A stretch of 64,000 bases of DNA from Schistocephalus solidus (Eukaryota > Platyhelminthes > Cestoda > Diphyllobothriidea > Diphyllobothriidae), in contig WEDG01004885.1 of the NCBI GenBank assembly GCA_017591395.1, forward strand, positions 1 through 64,000. The letters are read 5' to 3'. Position numbers and translations under genes: made by a program. This document shows, piece by piece, positions 11,333-23,560 of the stretch (position 1 is the stretch's first letter; every line of letters begins with the position of its first letter). The notes beneath the pieces are model-generated. The model searched no databases. It had not been told where the DNA came from and saw nothing but the letters and a program-made list of their open reading frames with translations.

Positions 11333-13400
11333 TTCGACAATGTCCATTTCGTGCTCCGCGGCAGGCTGGAAGCAAGCACGGCGACTCTAGCGTGAGTTAG
11401 ATTATAGTGAAAGTAGACTTGTGCTGCATCTACCGCACTCTTTCCTCCTCACCCACCTGGGCTCCTTGTCATGACAGAGTCAATAAGGCCAGAGGCGGCA
11501 GAGGGCGCAGGAAGCTGGCGCGGCTGGAGCCACCCCTTATGTGACGCCACACCTGGCTCGGATCCCATGGAGTGGGGGTGCCATAGAGACAAAATTAAGG
11601 AGCCTTTGCAGCCTGACTCTCAGTTGACCACTCCACACAAAAACATACCGGGCTGACCGCGCGGTTCGAGTTATTTGGCAACCTTCCAAGCAACGGCTTT
11701 TTAGCGCACCGGGATAGTCAAGAGCGCATCATATTGTTTATATGGAGGAAAATGCGCTATACTGGTTCTCAGGTCTCAGCCACCGTCCGCATCAGTCAGT
11801 GGACAGGGGCAAGGAATGCGCGCAGCTGCCGACATACCTAATGACGACGTCTACGCGTAGAACGTGCATGACCTGACCCTCCAAACACAAGCACCAGGGT
11901 TTCAAACAACAAGGGGTTGAACGGCTTACATCTCACATGTGTGAGATAGCCAGAGGTCACGTTAAGAAGGAGCCATCGCAGCCTGATTCGCAGATCACAA
12001 GTCAGCCAATCCAAACAACACACATGGGACTGACTGCGAGGTCTGAGTGGAATTGTCAGGTGGCAACCTTACAACCCATGGCGCTGATCGCCGTGATAGT
12101 CTCAAACTCAGATGACACATGCAACAGAGGAGTCACATGGAGAAGGAGCCGAGGATCATACTTGCCTCTCCATCAACTATGCGGAGAGCATGTTTTTTGT
12201 GGTGTTGCATGTGATCATGTGAGGTGCAGAGGCTGATGAGGAGAAATGTATTGATGTGGTATAGCCGGCGTTGTTCTACCGCAGGTTTTCATGGAGACGC
12301 ATGTGACCAAATAGGCCCATGCGGTGTGTGAACGTGTGTAGGCAGTGTGGAAAGCTGAGTCGGGTGCAGCGGGTGTATGTTAAGGCTTCTGGCACTGGTT
12401 CACCGGTCTCTGAGCGATGGATTCGCTAGTGATCAACCAGGCAGATGTTTGAGGTGAATGTGTGATGGTAATGAGGAAAGGTTAGTACCGAGTCCCCATC
12501 GATGGTACTGGGGGCGGTGGTGGGTCTGTAGGAAGCAGGTGGCAGGTAGTCTGAGGTAACTGTTGAGGTGGCGGGAGTAGGGGCGAGCGGTCTGCGTCGC
12601 CGTGATCGTCGCAAGAGGTGGGGGTAGGAGGAAGGTGTCGGTGATCTTGTGCGGCGGGTTATCGATGAAGCGATTATCAGTGGTTGGGGTAGTCGTCGTC
12701 GTGGGGTCTGAAGCAGGTGCGGCAGAGGTTGATGTTGTGGGATTTTTGTTGCATTGAGTTCCAAGAGGTCCGACCTAGCCGACTCACGCGCGAATGTGCG
12801 TTGACCAGGTAGGCACGTTCGCAGGCATTGGACATTGGCAGTGTTGATCTGATGGGCTTGTGAGTTGCTTGCCGCTGGTTTGGCCTTAGCAGCGGCGATC
12901 TGGCTGGCCTCATAGATTGCTGCAACAGTCTTCGCGGATCTTCTCCATGCTGGTCTACCCTGGGTGACGTGCTCTCAGGTCAACAGGTTGATTTACAGTT
13001 GCTTCAGATATTTCTTCAAAGTGTCCTCGTAGCGTCGTTTCTGACTATCCTCTCGGTGTCCAGCCGTAGTCACATCGAAGAAAAGTCGATTGGGTAGTTG
13101 TTCGTCGTCTTTTCTCACCAGGTGGCAGCTCCATCGCAGTTGAACTTACCTCAGCATGGCGTGGATGCTGAGGATTCCGGTCCGCTCCAGGACTTCCGTG
13201 TCCGGGATCCTGTCTTGCCATCTCAGTTTCAGTATTCTGCGGAGGCAGCTAAGATGGAAGTGATTCAGCTTCCTGGCTTGGTTCGAGTAGACCGTCCAGG
13301 TCTCCGCTCCGTAAAGGAGTGTCGTCAAGACGACGGTCTTGTGCATCTTCAGTTTGGTGTTTAGGTGAATACCGTGGCGATTCCACACGGAGGCCTGGTC
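11333..13400 (-). mobile_element. ERT retrotransposon 3' half, copy 2
   Basis: Same structure and same 5' truncation point as 115-2,185: RT C-terminal fragment, degenerate finger region (about 12,320-12,925) and 3' UTR. The identical truncation shows that the insertion pre-dates the duplication of the large unit. Confidence 0.85.
13146..13398 (-). pseudogene. ERT reverse transcriptase C-terminal fragment, copy 2
   Basis: Encodes the same RT end as 1,932-2,184, with the [17 protein letters not shown] block identical. Truncated at about 13,400 with no catalytic motifs. Confidence 0.85.
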
Positions 13401-14143
13401 ATAGTCTTTGCAAAAAGTCAGGGGATTAGGACTAGTGTTAAAGTTCCGAGTAGGGTTCAGTTTAGCGTTAAGACAGGGACATTGCATCCTTCTTTGGAAT
13501 TTAACGATAAACCACCTGCATTACTGGAGTTCTTTTTTCGGTGACTCACCATTATAAGTTTCAACGCGTCTTAAGGGACTGGGTAGTTAAAGTATTTGGT
13601 TTTTGAGAGTTAAGATGTTTTTGGAAGTTTCGGATGTTAACACCTTAGTTTTCACCAATTAACTTAAGACTTTACCATCCCGTCAAATTTGCATTTTGCC
13701 GCCTTTGGTAGCGCCCTCTTTCACATCTAACACTTTTCAAATCGGCTAAGACAGCTTTCCCGTAAGGCTCTGAGCAGACAGAAATCTGAAAAGGCAAACA
13801 TTCACGCCTCGGACAACTCGCATTCTGCAGCTAAGTAAAACGTATGCTCGGTAACTACGACGCGGAGTTAAGCCCTTTAATCTTTCCGGCTAGCAGAAAA
13901 ATCCATCGGCAAAGAAGCCTGCAGTCACGACGCGAATTCTGTAAACCACTGTATCTGATTCTCGCCTACTTATAAAGCTATACAAAAAGCATTTGGATAT
14001 GATCCTGGGCGACCGGTGCTTGGTTGAAAGACCCTTTACATATTGCTTATTTTCCATTGCTTCTAATTGGCTCCCGTTGGAACCCAAAAGCTCAGGAAAA
14101 TAAAACCTTCGTCCTGATAATTGGCATTCATTCTGAGTCTTCA

Positions 14144-14146
<3 letters not shown>
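13401..14146. other. Spacer without recognisable gene, copy 2
   Basis: Same AT-rich spacer as 2,186-2,940, differing mainly in homopolymer lengths. No coding signal. Confidence 0.6.

Positions 14147-14195
<49 letters not shown>
14147..14195. repeat. (TA)n microsatellite
   Basis: About 48 bp of alternating TA that runs into the left foldback arm; shorter than its counterpart at 2,943-3,015. Confidence 0.96.
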
Positions 14196-14196
<1 letters not shown>

Positions 14197-14416
14197 CACA
14201 AATATGTTGCTAAAGGTGCAACAGTCAAGACGCAGAGAGCTGTTTCACGGTCGTTACCGATCATCAGTACGTCATATGCCTTGTGCAGTGCACTTGTTTG
14301 ACTTGTTTATGTACCTCACTGCACAAGGCATATGACGTACTGATGATCGGTAACGACCGTGAAACAGCTGTCTGCGTCTTGCCTGTTGCACCCTTAGCAA
14401 CATTTTTGTGCTATAT
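14191..14416. repeat. Foldback (long inverted repeat), copy 2
   Basis: The left arm 14,191-14,290 (starts ATATAGCACAAA) and right arm 14,317-14,416 (ends TTTGTGCTATAT) are nearly perfect 100-bp reverse complements around a 26-nt spacer. No protein is encoded. It resembles foldback/MITE-type elements, but I cannot assign a superfamily. It could also arise by palindromic duplication. Confidence 0.92.
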
Positions 14417-14573
14417 ATGTGGTATGTGTCCTATGACACAACGTTCGTTTATCGCCGGTAGCTAGCTGGCGGGCGGGCGGACAAATGGGATCGAGTGAGA
14501 TCCTAACCACATCAGTGAGTGATACGCACTTGTTTACTTATATATATATATATAATTTATTTTCAAAACAGCA

Positions 14574-14735
14574 TCTACCATTGAGCCACGGGCTCGTTGC
14601 TTTGTCGGTTGCGATCGGGAATATGATGATAGGGTGCGGCTCACCGATCTGCTTAAGGAACATGTATGTTCCATTGTGCCCTGGAGCTCACTTTAGAGCC
14701 CTCGCAGGCGGTCGCATAGCGACGTGTAGCATATG
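14574..14735 (-). repeat. SINE head fragment, minus strand, copy 2
   Basis: Same head fragment as 3,405-3,569, again facing a plus-strand SINE half. Confidence 0.8.
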
Positions 14736-14754
14736 TTGACAAAGTGTCAACAAA

Positions 14755-14928
14755 GCAACGAGCCCGTGGCTCAATGGTAGAGCGTTCGATTCAATTACCA
14801 AAGGTCGCGGGTTCGAATCCCAGGTGTTCCACACTTTGGATTGGGTATGACTGGCTGATGACGGCTAATAAGCCAGAAATGGCCATTCCGGTTTCTCTTG
14901 TCTTTGTCGGTTCCACTTTGTCAATATA
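14755..14928 (+). repeat. tRNA-type SINE, 3' half with hammerhead-like motif, copy 2
   Basis: The tRNA-like part (14,761-14,832) has the A-box TGGCTCAATGGTAGAG and B-box GGTTCGAATCC. The body, hammerhead-like motif and (TA)n tail follow. This copy has the regular D-arm that copy 1 has lost. Confidence 0.87.
14849..14893 (+). ncRNA. Hammerhead-ribozyme-like motif
   Basis: CTGATGA at 14,855-14,861 and GAAA at 14,876-14,879, with the same 45-nt layout as all other copies. Stem I is GACTGG with CCGGTT (six pairs including wobbles). Predicted cleavage would follow U at 14,887. Stem II is closed by a C-A mismatch. Confidence 0.6.
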
Positions 14929-14949
14929 TATATATATATATGATTTATT

Positions 14950-17900
14950 TTCAAAACAGCATCTTAACATTCTCAACAAAAAGTCCTCCATTCACCGCTG
15001 ATAAAAATAGGTACGCAAATCAGAAAACACTGGAACATTACAAAAGTTACACAATAACCGAAAACTGCGACTGTCAGCATCAAGAAGAATCGTTGCCGGA
15101 TGATTCACAATATTTATTTCCTTCCAAACGACGTCAAATTAATGTGCTGATGACCTCAGTATTGTAGTTCAAATAAACAAAGAGAAGTATAATCAATATA
15201 TAGGGAACAAAATAGGCTAGACGATGTGCAGATACGAAAATTCCCATGTAAGTGGATTGCCGAAAAAGTGACGTCTCAATTTTAAAAGCCCTCCTACTTA
15301 ACATGAGTGTATTTGAACCATCTGCCTAAACAGTCAACAAAGTTCATTTAAGACGCAAATACAGCTCTGTAGCGAGCTCAAACAATGTCGTCAATAGATT
15401 TCAGTTGCGACGTAGACTGAGCGTAAAGTTTACGCTGGCGGGGTTAATCTTCAGTGATTGGACGCCCAGTCAAAATTTGTGCGATAGACATGGAGCAGCC
15501 AACGACAGGGTTGGTTATCTCAGTTTCAGATGGATTGAGTCTCATGGAAAACATAGAATACTGAGTTGGAGTGCAAGGCAACTGCCTGCTCCAAGATGAA
15601 AAGCCACCCAGGCACTTTCTCCTGAAAACCATGAGATTTAATGAGTTATGCAATCTACTGTAGAGTCGGACAGTAAAACCCGGTTATGACTACCATAAAG
15701 CACTAGGCAGTCATGCGCCTTACTGCTGCACGAGATCATGTTCGGATAGAGAACAGAGCTTAAACTATTGACCTCCTGGTAAATGCTCATGTACCGTGAA
15801 GGCTAGACCGTCGGTGTTCACTCCAAAACATGCACCGCATAAAGATCCAGGTGAAATCAGCCTCTCTGTTGGGGTGATAATGTGGGATCAAAAAGAAAAC
15901 AAATAGCCAGCCTTGCAATTATTTGACGGATTCGTGGCAAAACTTTCCGAAATAACTTCAAGAAGGATAATTAGACAACGGCGCCGACTGATTTGTGCTG
16001 GGATATCAGGAATATGCGTTTACTTTTACAGTGCAGACTTCTGTTAGTGGGAATTCGGATATAAAAAGACCTAACTTGTTAGCCTATCTGCCAGCCACCC
16101 AACATGTTCATGGATAGCGGACGCTCTCGGCGAAGATTGGCCAATTTCACAAATCGACATTTGTTGACCAGGCGTGACGTTAATAGGACGATAGGACTAA
16201 GGGCTGACTGCCTTAAAACACAGGACAAAGCACAATGATGGCGCTTTTGAAAAGAAACCATAAACCACCATTATACAAGTTCACTTACCATTGTTGACTT
16301 ATGACTAAACTCTTGAGTCAAAGCCCTAGAGGGATACAATCCCTAACCAATAATCCCAGCGGCCGTTAGGGACCCGCTAGTACTTGAAATCCCCTAGAAA
16401 CCTCGTTAAATTGTCCGATTCGGACATTGCGATCCGCCCTGCTGCATCTGCAGGAACTGACGCACTCCACCACTCCGGTCCACTACTCAATTGGGAACGA
16501 AAGTCGGGCATTATAATTCATGATTTACGAGTGATCCTCGACCCTGGTACCCACAGTTTGACCGCACGAGGACTTTATCAGTAGATTTCTGCCGGCAGTG
16601 GGAATCCCTGACTTAAATCACTTGAAAAGCTTCTTTATAGGATGAAATGCAGGTAAGGCACATTAATACACAGACCTAATATCAGGAGCAACCTTGTGCG
16701 AAATTTTGGGGAGGTCAGGGCTTAAGTGGGGACATGGGAGTAGGTACCTCGTAAGTTTTAGCACAAGGTTACCTGTTATAGGGATGCCCACTACACCCTC
16801 AACTACCGTGACCCATGCGACTCCTCTGTTAGATACAGTTGGACGATCGGCCATGAAACTGACAGGCTACGCACTGATTGCGAGTGATTAAGCCAATAAC
16901 TGACTTGCTTATGCACGATAAAAAAGGGTAACTTACTAGCCCTCTGTTATTTCAGTCTGCACATTAATATCTGCCGTTCACTAATGCGATAGAGAACCGT
17001 CCTATTTGCAGAGACAGAAGCAAATCGAAAGACTCCCCCCTACTGATTTTCTGCTTTGGGCCGGATGCTGTGATGAGTGGACGAGGTCACACGATTCGTC
17101 AAACAATCACCCTGTTGGCTTGGTTCTCGATACAAGACAGTTAGGCAGATTGAATACGTTCCAACTGGCGCAAGATTTCTTAGCTAAGATCGTAACCGCA
17201 GATCGATGCATAGTGCCAAAACTGGTCGGGCATTGAAGTCCATGCAAGCCATTTTGATGTCATCAAATTACGAAAACCCGGCGCAGCCAGGGCTCTGTGC
17301 GCTGAAATACGATATCACACTGTAGTCGAATTTGATGGCAGTAGTAAGCGGTTATAATTTAAGTTTTCAGCTTGCAAAACACTTTTGCGGATTTTTCTGA
17401 TACAATTAGCGGCAGCCAAAGCACTGCAGTTTGAGCTAAATCCTCCAACGGGAACTTCTTTCCCTGGCTTCCAAAAAGGACGGGTAAAAAACAGTTGTAG
17501 AGAAGCATAAAAACTATTGAGCTGACATGGCCGCCTGCATGAGGCTAGATCTGAAATGCCGTTGCATTCGTCATTCAAACTCTAAAGGCTTATTGGTCAA
17601 CGTAATGGTAGTCCGTATGCACTGAATGACTGTCCACGATATGAATGCCAGACATACCACGGGCGCGAGGGATTCGAATCCTCTATCGCTCCTTCCCCCC
17701 CTCCGCACTACAACGGAGTTTTAGCCCATTACAGCATCAGCAGTGTCGGGCACGCGAAGGAAGGAAAGAATCGTCGGTGCAATAAAGAGGTGCCTGGTGT
17801 GGACAAAATTCCACCTAAAGTCCGAAGGTTTTGTATGAAAATTGGACTTTCTGGCTCCACGAGGTGACACAGAACGCGTGCGGAGATAGGAATTACTGCA

Positions 17901-18895
17901 AAGATTTTTGTAGCTGCCATTTCCAGGCAGTTTCAGCGCGAGACGCCATCAAGTTGGGTTCCAACCTGGATCTAGGTGCACCAGTCAACTATGCATACGA
18001 CGTCGCATTCCCGAATAACGCTGTGGTTACCGGCACCTAACGGTCGTATGGTTTTGTTGATTTCGCTGCAGCGCTTTATTCCCTTCATGGCAAAATCCTG
18101 TGACCAATAATGGAGTTACAACGTGTGCTGGCAAAAGGCTAATCAAGGCCTTCCATGGCTCCCCCTACGCGCAAGTTCTGGTCCACAGCGATTTCTCTCA
18201 GTCGTTTATGCGTAGGCCTAGCATTCGACAAGTTCACATTCCGTCGCCCATACTTGATCCTCGGAAGGGCTTAACTCGAGTTTGACTTTCGCAGTTACAC
18301 CCGGACTTCGTCAGCATTATCACTCTGGTAGCTTCAGGTGTTGGCCAATTAACGAATGCATTTTCTCAAGTTTAGGTCAATAAATTAGTCGATTGTCCAC
18401 CACGTCTGTTCGAACTGTATTTCTGACCAATAAGAGGCACCCGATAGTTTGTAGAAGTGGATATTTTCAAATATATCGGGGTGAGAAGGCTGCCGAATGG
18501 ACAGAGAAAAGGCGATAGCATGTGGCATATCGGTTATGCTCTCAGAGTTTCCGCAATTATGTGAAAGCGGCCATGAACCTGATGCAACATCTTCGGGGCC
18601 ACAGAGATTCCGGTTCATCCGCCATCGGTTCTGCCGGCTGTCATGTATAATTTTTAAGCTGGTCGTGCACCTGGAGAATATGCGAAAACTGGAGGTTATT
18701 GGCCACCGCTAACTGAGGACTATACGTTGAACGAAGTGCACCAACTTCGTCTCACAGGAGACAGCCCGTCCTATCCTTCCGTCTCTGGACACCAAAGTGA
18801 GGATGGCCGAACCAGGTTCACATGCTAATCCTCCGGTGTTGGAAGGACACCTAAGCCATACTTCTGCTTCAATGAGGGTCGAAGAAATGCTTATG
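14950..18895. other. Unassigned DNA of the tandem unit, copy 2
   Basis: Matches 3,790-7,740. Short frames differ between the two copies because of scattered indels. Nothing recognisable. Confidence 0.6.
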
Positions 18896-19501
18896 GAGGT
18901 GTGGCTCGGACGCTGCTCTTTGTAGACCCAGCTCACAGTCGGTCGTGCTAGAGTCCGAATTGAATGATCACATTGTGCAGATGTGGGTTCGACTTATCTG
19001 CTAATCTCCACAATGGCCACTTTCAATCAGCTCCTCCCTCGGCACCTCACATTGAGTCGTAGCGTTGCAAGGAGCGTTTTTGTAAAGTAATTCTAGAGGA
19101 GCATATTCGGACAGACTTCTAGACAGAAGACGGCAGTTTTAGATTGCCAGAAGATTTTTTCATTTGCCTGAGCCTTTAAGCTCGTGCATTTGGCCATTTT
19201 CAGAGAAAACAGAACGAGCAACAGCTATAAAGGGCATGCACCGCAGGCGTTCATGAGCCGATACCTACGTGTTAGCTCCCGGAGGACCCAACCGGAAAGA
19301 ACCGAATGTGAAGGGGGAGATAAAGGTGCGAAATGAAACCGAATACCTGTGACAAATGGAGGCGTGGCGGAGAAGGCATAGAGAATCAGCCTCGATGCGC
19401 CGTTGCCTGGCAAACCTTTCATGTCAGTTAGCAGTGTTATCAAAGCATCCTGAAACTTGGCGCCTGCTTAAACAGACGACAAGCTACTATGATCAATGAC
19501 G
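18896..19501. repeat. Unexpanded counterpart of the 7,757-9,104 repeat
   Basis: A single copy of the segment that is expanded in copy 1, beginning GTGTGGCTCGGACGCTGC and ending at GATCAATGAC. It is useful as the reference state. Confidence 0.85.
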
Positions 19502-19546
19502 AAGAGGCATTTGTACTGGAAAGGAAATACACTCAAGAGTCTAGAT

Positions 19547-20283
19547 CAGAGGTCGGCAAACTCTAGGCCAGATACGGCCTAGCTAGTACTCCTGTCCGGC
19601 CTAACGCCCCCCCCCTAGATAATTATTTTTGGATCCAGCCTAATTGAATAAGGGGGACTATGTCCATTTTCGGCACCTCGCCCAGTGTGATGCAGCCCTC
19701 GTTGACACCAAAGAATGCATCGGTGTGCTGCCAGCCCTGCGGAATGAATTGTTTTTGCACTTCACTGATGTGTGTTCGCATTCGCAAGAGTTCTAGATTG
19801 CCAGCACTCCTTTTGACTATCCCTATAGCGACGACCCCTCTGATGTGCAAATTGGAATTGATTGAGCTACAGGCTTCGGACGTTCTCTTGTCCAAGTTTA
19901 CTTCTTGCGCTACTCTCATTGACTTCTACCGTCAGCTGCCACATGCTCAGTTTCCAAGGTTGTTAGCCCGTGCCAAGCGTGTGATTGCAATGTTTGGAAG
20001 CACTTATTCGTGCGAGCAGCTGTTATCCAAAAGGAAGTTTTGTAAGAACAGGCTGCACTCTCAGCTCACTGACAATCGCCTTAATGACATTCTGTTGCTG
20101 AAATCCTCATCATTAGAACCTGATATTGTATCTGTCTCTAAGAGCATGTAACCATGTTCCCTATCGATCGTACTGCATTTTTGGATAATAAACGTTTCCT
20201 TGGACATCTTGTTTCTTCCGGCCTAGTGTGCCTTCTTGAACTCCTGAAATGGCCTAGTAGTCCGAAAAGTTTGCCGACCCCTG
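19547..20283 (+). mobile_element. hAT-superfamily DNA transposon, non-autonomous, copy 2
   Basis: 737 bp, as in copy 1, with the same inverted repeats (CAGAGGTCGGCAAACT ... GCCGACCCCTG) and flanking GTCTAGAT / CTCTAGAT. The shared flanks show that the insertion was duplicated along with the large unit. Confidence 0.93.
19660..20151 (+). CDS. hAT transposase C-terminal fragment, open frame
   Basis: 163 codons, uninterrupted, from an ATG to TAA inside the hAT element. Residues about 70-155 hold the hAT dimerisation region (LIDFYRQLPHAQ, FGSTYSCEQLLSKRKF, LTDNRLNDILL). The DDE catalytic core and BED finger of a full transposase (600-700 residues) are absent, so it cannot transpose by itself. 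Whether it is expressed is unknown; the ATG is simply the first in frame. Confidence 0.75.
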   Translation: MSIFGTSPSVMQPSLTPKNASVCCQPCGMNCFCTSLMCVRIRKSSRLPALLLTIPIATTPLMCKLELIELQASDVLLSKFTSCATLIDFYRQLPHAQFPRLLARAKRVIAMFGSTYSCEQLLSKRKFCKNRLHSQLTDNRLNDILLLKSSSLEPDIVSVSKSM

Positions 20284-20291
20284 CTCTAGAT

Positions 20292-21619
20292 CGTTCCGTT
20301 ACGACGGTGGTCCGGCCAACGGATTAAAACTGTCCTAGTTGTGTAGATCGATCAAAATCTACTAATAAATTAGCTCGTATAGCAGGATATCATAAAGGCG
20401 AGCGCAAGCTGAAACTCATTCCCAGTTTTAAACGTTCGAAGAGTGAAGTCAAAAAAACTCACTTTCTCTGGAATTCCACACAGCCCAGACGTTGCGCAGG
20501 TAGAAATTGGCCTGCACATGAGACCAGACCTGTGAAGACAATTCATGACGGTTCTTGACTTCTTATCGTACCCCATACCTCCCCCTTCTGCGTGAAGCAC
20601 CAATTATCGTGCCTGCATCCCTCATCAGGGATCGGACTGAGGAAAAAACCTTTACCTACACGCTCCTTCCCTGCAGATTTCTTAAAGTTGTATCCGCATT
20701 TACGTGCATTATTTCAGTTATTTAACGGGTAAACAAACACCGTAAGCAGTTCAAGAGTAACGTTGGAATTCACTGATGTGAACAAGCTATATTGCCCTCT
20801 GAAGGCTTCGATGGTACTGTAATAACTCTTCATAGTCAGCTTAACTGAGCCAGAAAGACCCGCGTTTCGGACTCGAGCTAATCCGACCTCATTATTAGGG
20901 CTCACGGACCCACCTTCTATCGGCTGCTTACGACATTCACCGAGTTGTGTTGTCTGCAGAGCGGACAGTAAACGTTCTAATTGGCGCTGGGGCACTGGGC
21001 TTCAGCTACGATGAGACGGAAATGTGTCGACTCACGAAGCTTAAGTTACCTTTAGTACGGTGACAGCTAGGGCCACGTAGAAGCAAATTTGACAGCCAGC
21101 AGGATGCAATCCTACGGTTCCGTGATGCGGCATTTGCCTAAGGTGCTCAATCACCGGAGAGCTCTGGATCCAGAGCCAGGCCTTGGGTCGGCCTACGGCT
21201 GGCTGATAATTCCAAACAAGCCTGAAACAGTTATTCCAAGCACCCAAGTCATGCAGATAAAAACGAATTGGCGAGTTCCATGAGGCATTTGCGAAGGAGA
21301 CACAATTGCTGGAACAAGAGCGTTATTGGCCTGACGATTCGGATTCTAACTCAAATCTATCATCAGATATATGATCGGATAAACGGTAGTGGGTCGCACA
21401 CTGCGTGCCTAAACAAATTGGTGGTTACGGTCGATCAACCTGATATTTTTTATTTCCTGATAAAGTAATCGCTAACTTTGAGAAAATCTGTCTAAACTAA
21501 GGTTTAAAGATACAGACTAAAAGTAAATATGAAGGGTTGGGTCGAGGTCCATCAGCCACGGGGAACACTGCGGGGCCCACTGAGGAGCTGAACCCCTCGG
21601 AGCTGCGTCATGCAGCTGC
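20292..21619. other. Unassigned spacer ending at the duplication breakpoint
   Basis: Matches 9,895-11,218 with extra substitutions around 20,960-21,020. No gene recognised. The last 80 bp carry the satellite-related CACTGAGGAGCTGAACCCCT motif. Confidence 0.6.
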
Positions 21620-21691
21620 TGCCAAATTTCTGAATGAAGAGGTGGGTTCACACATTTTGGCACTTCGCTTGCAGCTGGCGAGCGGCGAAAA

Positions 21692-22164
21692 TCACGTCGG
21701 TTGTTCCGCGATGTCATCGGAGGCCACATTGGCTTTCCAGGAGCAGGCCTGCTCTAGGTGACCGTTCAGACGGTTGAGAAGGACACGGACGAAGGTCTTC
21801 CCGGCGATGGTGAGCAACAAGATACCTCTGCGGTTATAACTGAGTTGCCGGTTCCCCTTCCGCTTGTAGAGATGGACGATGGTCGTGCATTTGAAGTATT
21901 GGGGAACTTGCACTTAGCGCCACATCTGGAATATTGTTGTAAGTTCCACCATCAGCCGGGTCCACCGTGCTTGTAGACTTCCGGAGGGATTGCGTCAGAT
22001 CCCGGTGCTTTCCCGCTGGAAACTTGTTGCACAGTCCGGATGGTTTCTGGTAAGAAAGGCGGGAGATCCAGGGCAGTGTTCTTGTCCACTTGAGGGTGCT
22101 GGTCAAAGGCAGAATCGGAGATGGCCGATGAGTAATTATGGACACTTCTGAAGTGCTCAGTCAA
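21692..22164 (-). pseudogene. ERT reverse transcriptase N-terminal fragment
   Basis: Contains SSGKAPGSDAIPPEVYKHGG (RT block 1) at about 22,010-21,950, then [13 protein letters not shown] and a [20 protein letters not shown] block at 21,880-21,740 in another frame. The YIDF-like and FADD catalytic blocks are missing. The downstream reading is frameshifted and stops. Confidence 0.8.
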
Positions 22165-22419
22165 CCACTTCAGAATTTGGGATTCATCCGTCAGAAGTGT
22201 TGTGCCATCAGAGCTGAGCAGCGGTGCGGTCGTAGATTACCTTGAGGGCATTGAAGAAGTTTTTTATTTCATTGTGGTCCGCATACCCTTGGATTTCCTC
22301 AGCCTTGCGGACCACCCAGGCGACGGGCGTCCCCGCAGCCGTTACTGTACTAGGCGACGGCATCTGAAGAAGGCTGATTTGGTGTCGTCAGTCAGGACGT
22401 CAATGTAGGCTTTGTGTAG

Positions 22420-23560
22420 TCAGTTCTTCTCCGCGAGTAGGTTGCTGATGTTGGCGTCATTGGCATTAAACCATTTCTGGTGTTGACGCAGTTGACCCCA
22501 TCGTGTTTCACAAGTGGTGTTATCATCTGGAGCATGTAGATCTTCCAGTTTCTGGGTTATTTGGTTGCTGAAATCAAAACGGTGAACAGACAAATTTAAC
22601 AAAAGAGTAGTTAACTTATGTTGTGGTCGCATACCTTGTGGCCTTTGTCGGTATTGACGTCGGAGCTTCATCTTGGAGAGGACGAGGCGGTGATCCGTCC
22701 AACAATCGGTTTCGTGGATCGCCTTGGTCACCAGCACGTCCTGTCGATCTCGCCTCTGGACGAGAACATAATCCAGCAGCTGCCAGCGCCGCGACCGAGG
22801 GTGTATCCACGTGGCCTTCTCCCGCGTTGGAAAGCGGAAGACGGTTTTGGTCAGCAGGAGACGGTGTTCCGGACAGGTTCGCAGAAGAAGGAGGCCGTTA
22901 TCGTTCCAGTCCCCGAGACCATGGGGACCCAGCACTCCCTGCCAGGCAGCGTGGTCTGTACCAACGCTGGCGATGAAGTCGCCAAGTACAATCAACTTGT
23001 CCACCTTCCGCACAGTCGCCAGGAGGGCGTGAGGGTCCTCGTAGAGTTTGTCCTTCGCCGCGTCAGATCTCTTCATTGGGTGAGGAAGCGTAGGCACTGA
23101 TGATGGTGGCGAATTTGTCTCCCGAAAGAAGAAGGCGGAGGTTCATCAGATCATTAATAACCTGCGGCAGACAGGGCAGACGTCCGACGACGTCGTTCCG
23201 GCTGGAAAAGGTGACACTAATGTCGCACCACTCTGCCTTTGGCCGGCCGCTCCAGAAGAAGGTGCAGCGGCACCCACTTCCTACAGCTGACCCTGCTCAG
23301 TGAATTGGGTCTCGCTGTGAGCAGTGATGCCCACCTTGTAGAGCGCCATTTCTCGAGCGACTAGCGCCATCGTCCGTTCCGACCGGTTGTTCCTTACATT
23401 GTCTAAAAGGAAACGCACATTCCACGCTGCTAGAAGGGGGCGGACTCACCCGAGCATCGGGAGGGGTAGGCAGTTTTTGTTGTTTCAACCGTGAGTTTTC
23501 AACCTGCGAGCCATGGTCTGCGGGCAGAGGACGTGATGCCCAATATTTGTTTAGTGCACC
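22420..23560 (-). pseudogene. ERT apurinic-type endonuclease, frameshifted
   Basis: The clean frame 23,097-22,420 contains [20 protein letters not shown] (the usual GDFNA is altered to GDFIA), [16 protein letters not shown] and [15 protein letters not shown], the C-terminal half of an APE endonuclease. The N-terminal half lies in other frames between 23,560 and 23,100 (e.g. NVRSLLD..RNNRSER, SETQF). Asn-to-Ile at the DFNA motif would remove a catalytic residue. About 50 nt appear missing in frame near 22,500 compared with the copy at 24,510. Confidence 0.8.

Larger units (their letters stand above)
11219..21619. repeat. Large tandem repeat unit, copy 2
   Basis: Collinear with copy 1. Homology ends abruptly at 21,619, inside a short palindromic GCAGCTGC-type motif, where a minus-strand ERT fragment starts. 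Internal spacing from this copy to the homologous end sequence is about 10,372 bp. This copy lacks the 7,757-9,104 expansion and keeps the hAT frame open. Confidence 0.93.

Noticed and set aside
14761..14832. Looks like a tRNA gene (good B-box, D-arm and TTCGAAT loop).
   Set aside because: Repeated in several copies with the same non-tRNA flanks, and the anticodon and acceptor stems do not pair well; it is the tRNA-derived head of a SINE.
22618..23100. 160-codon plus-strand open frame.
   Set aside because: Antisense shadow of the minus-strand ERT endonuclease, whose motifs are recognisable.
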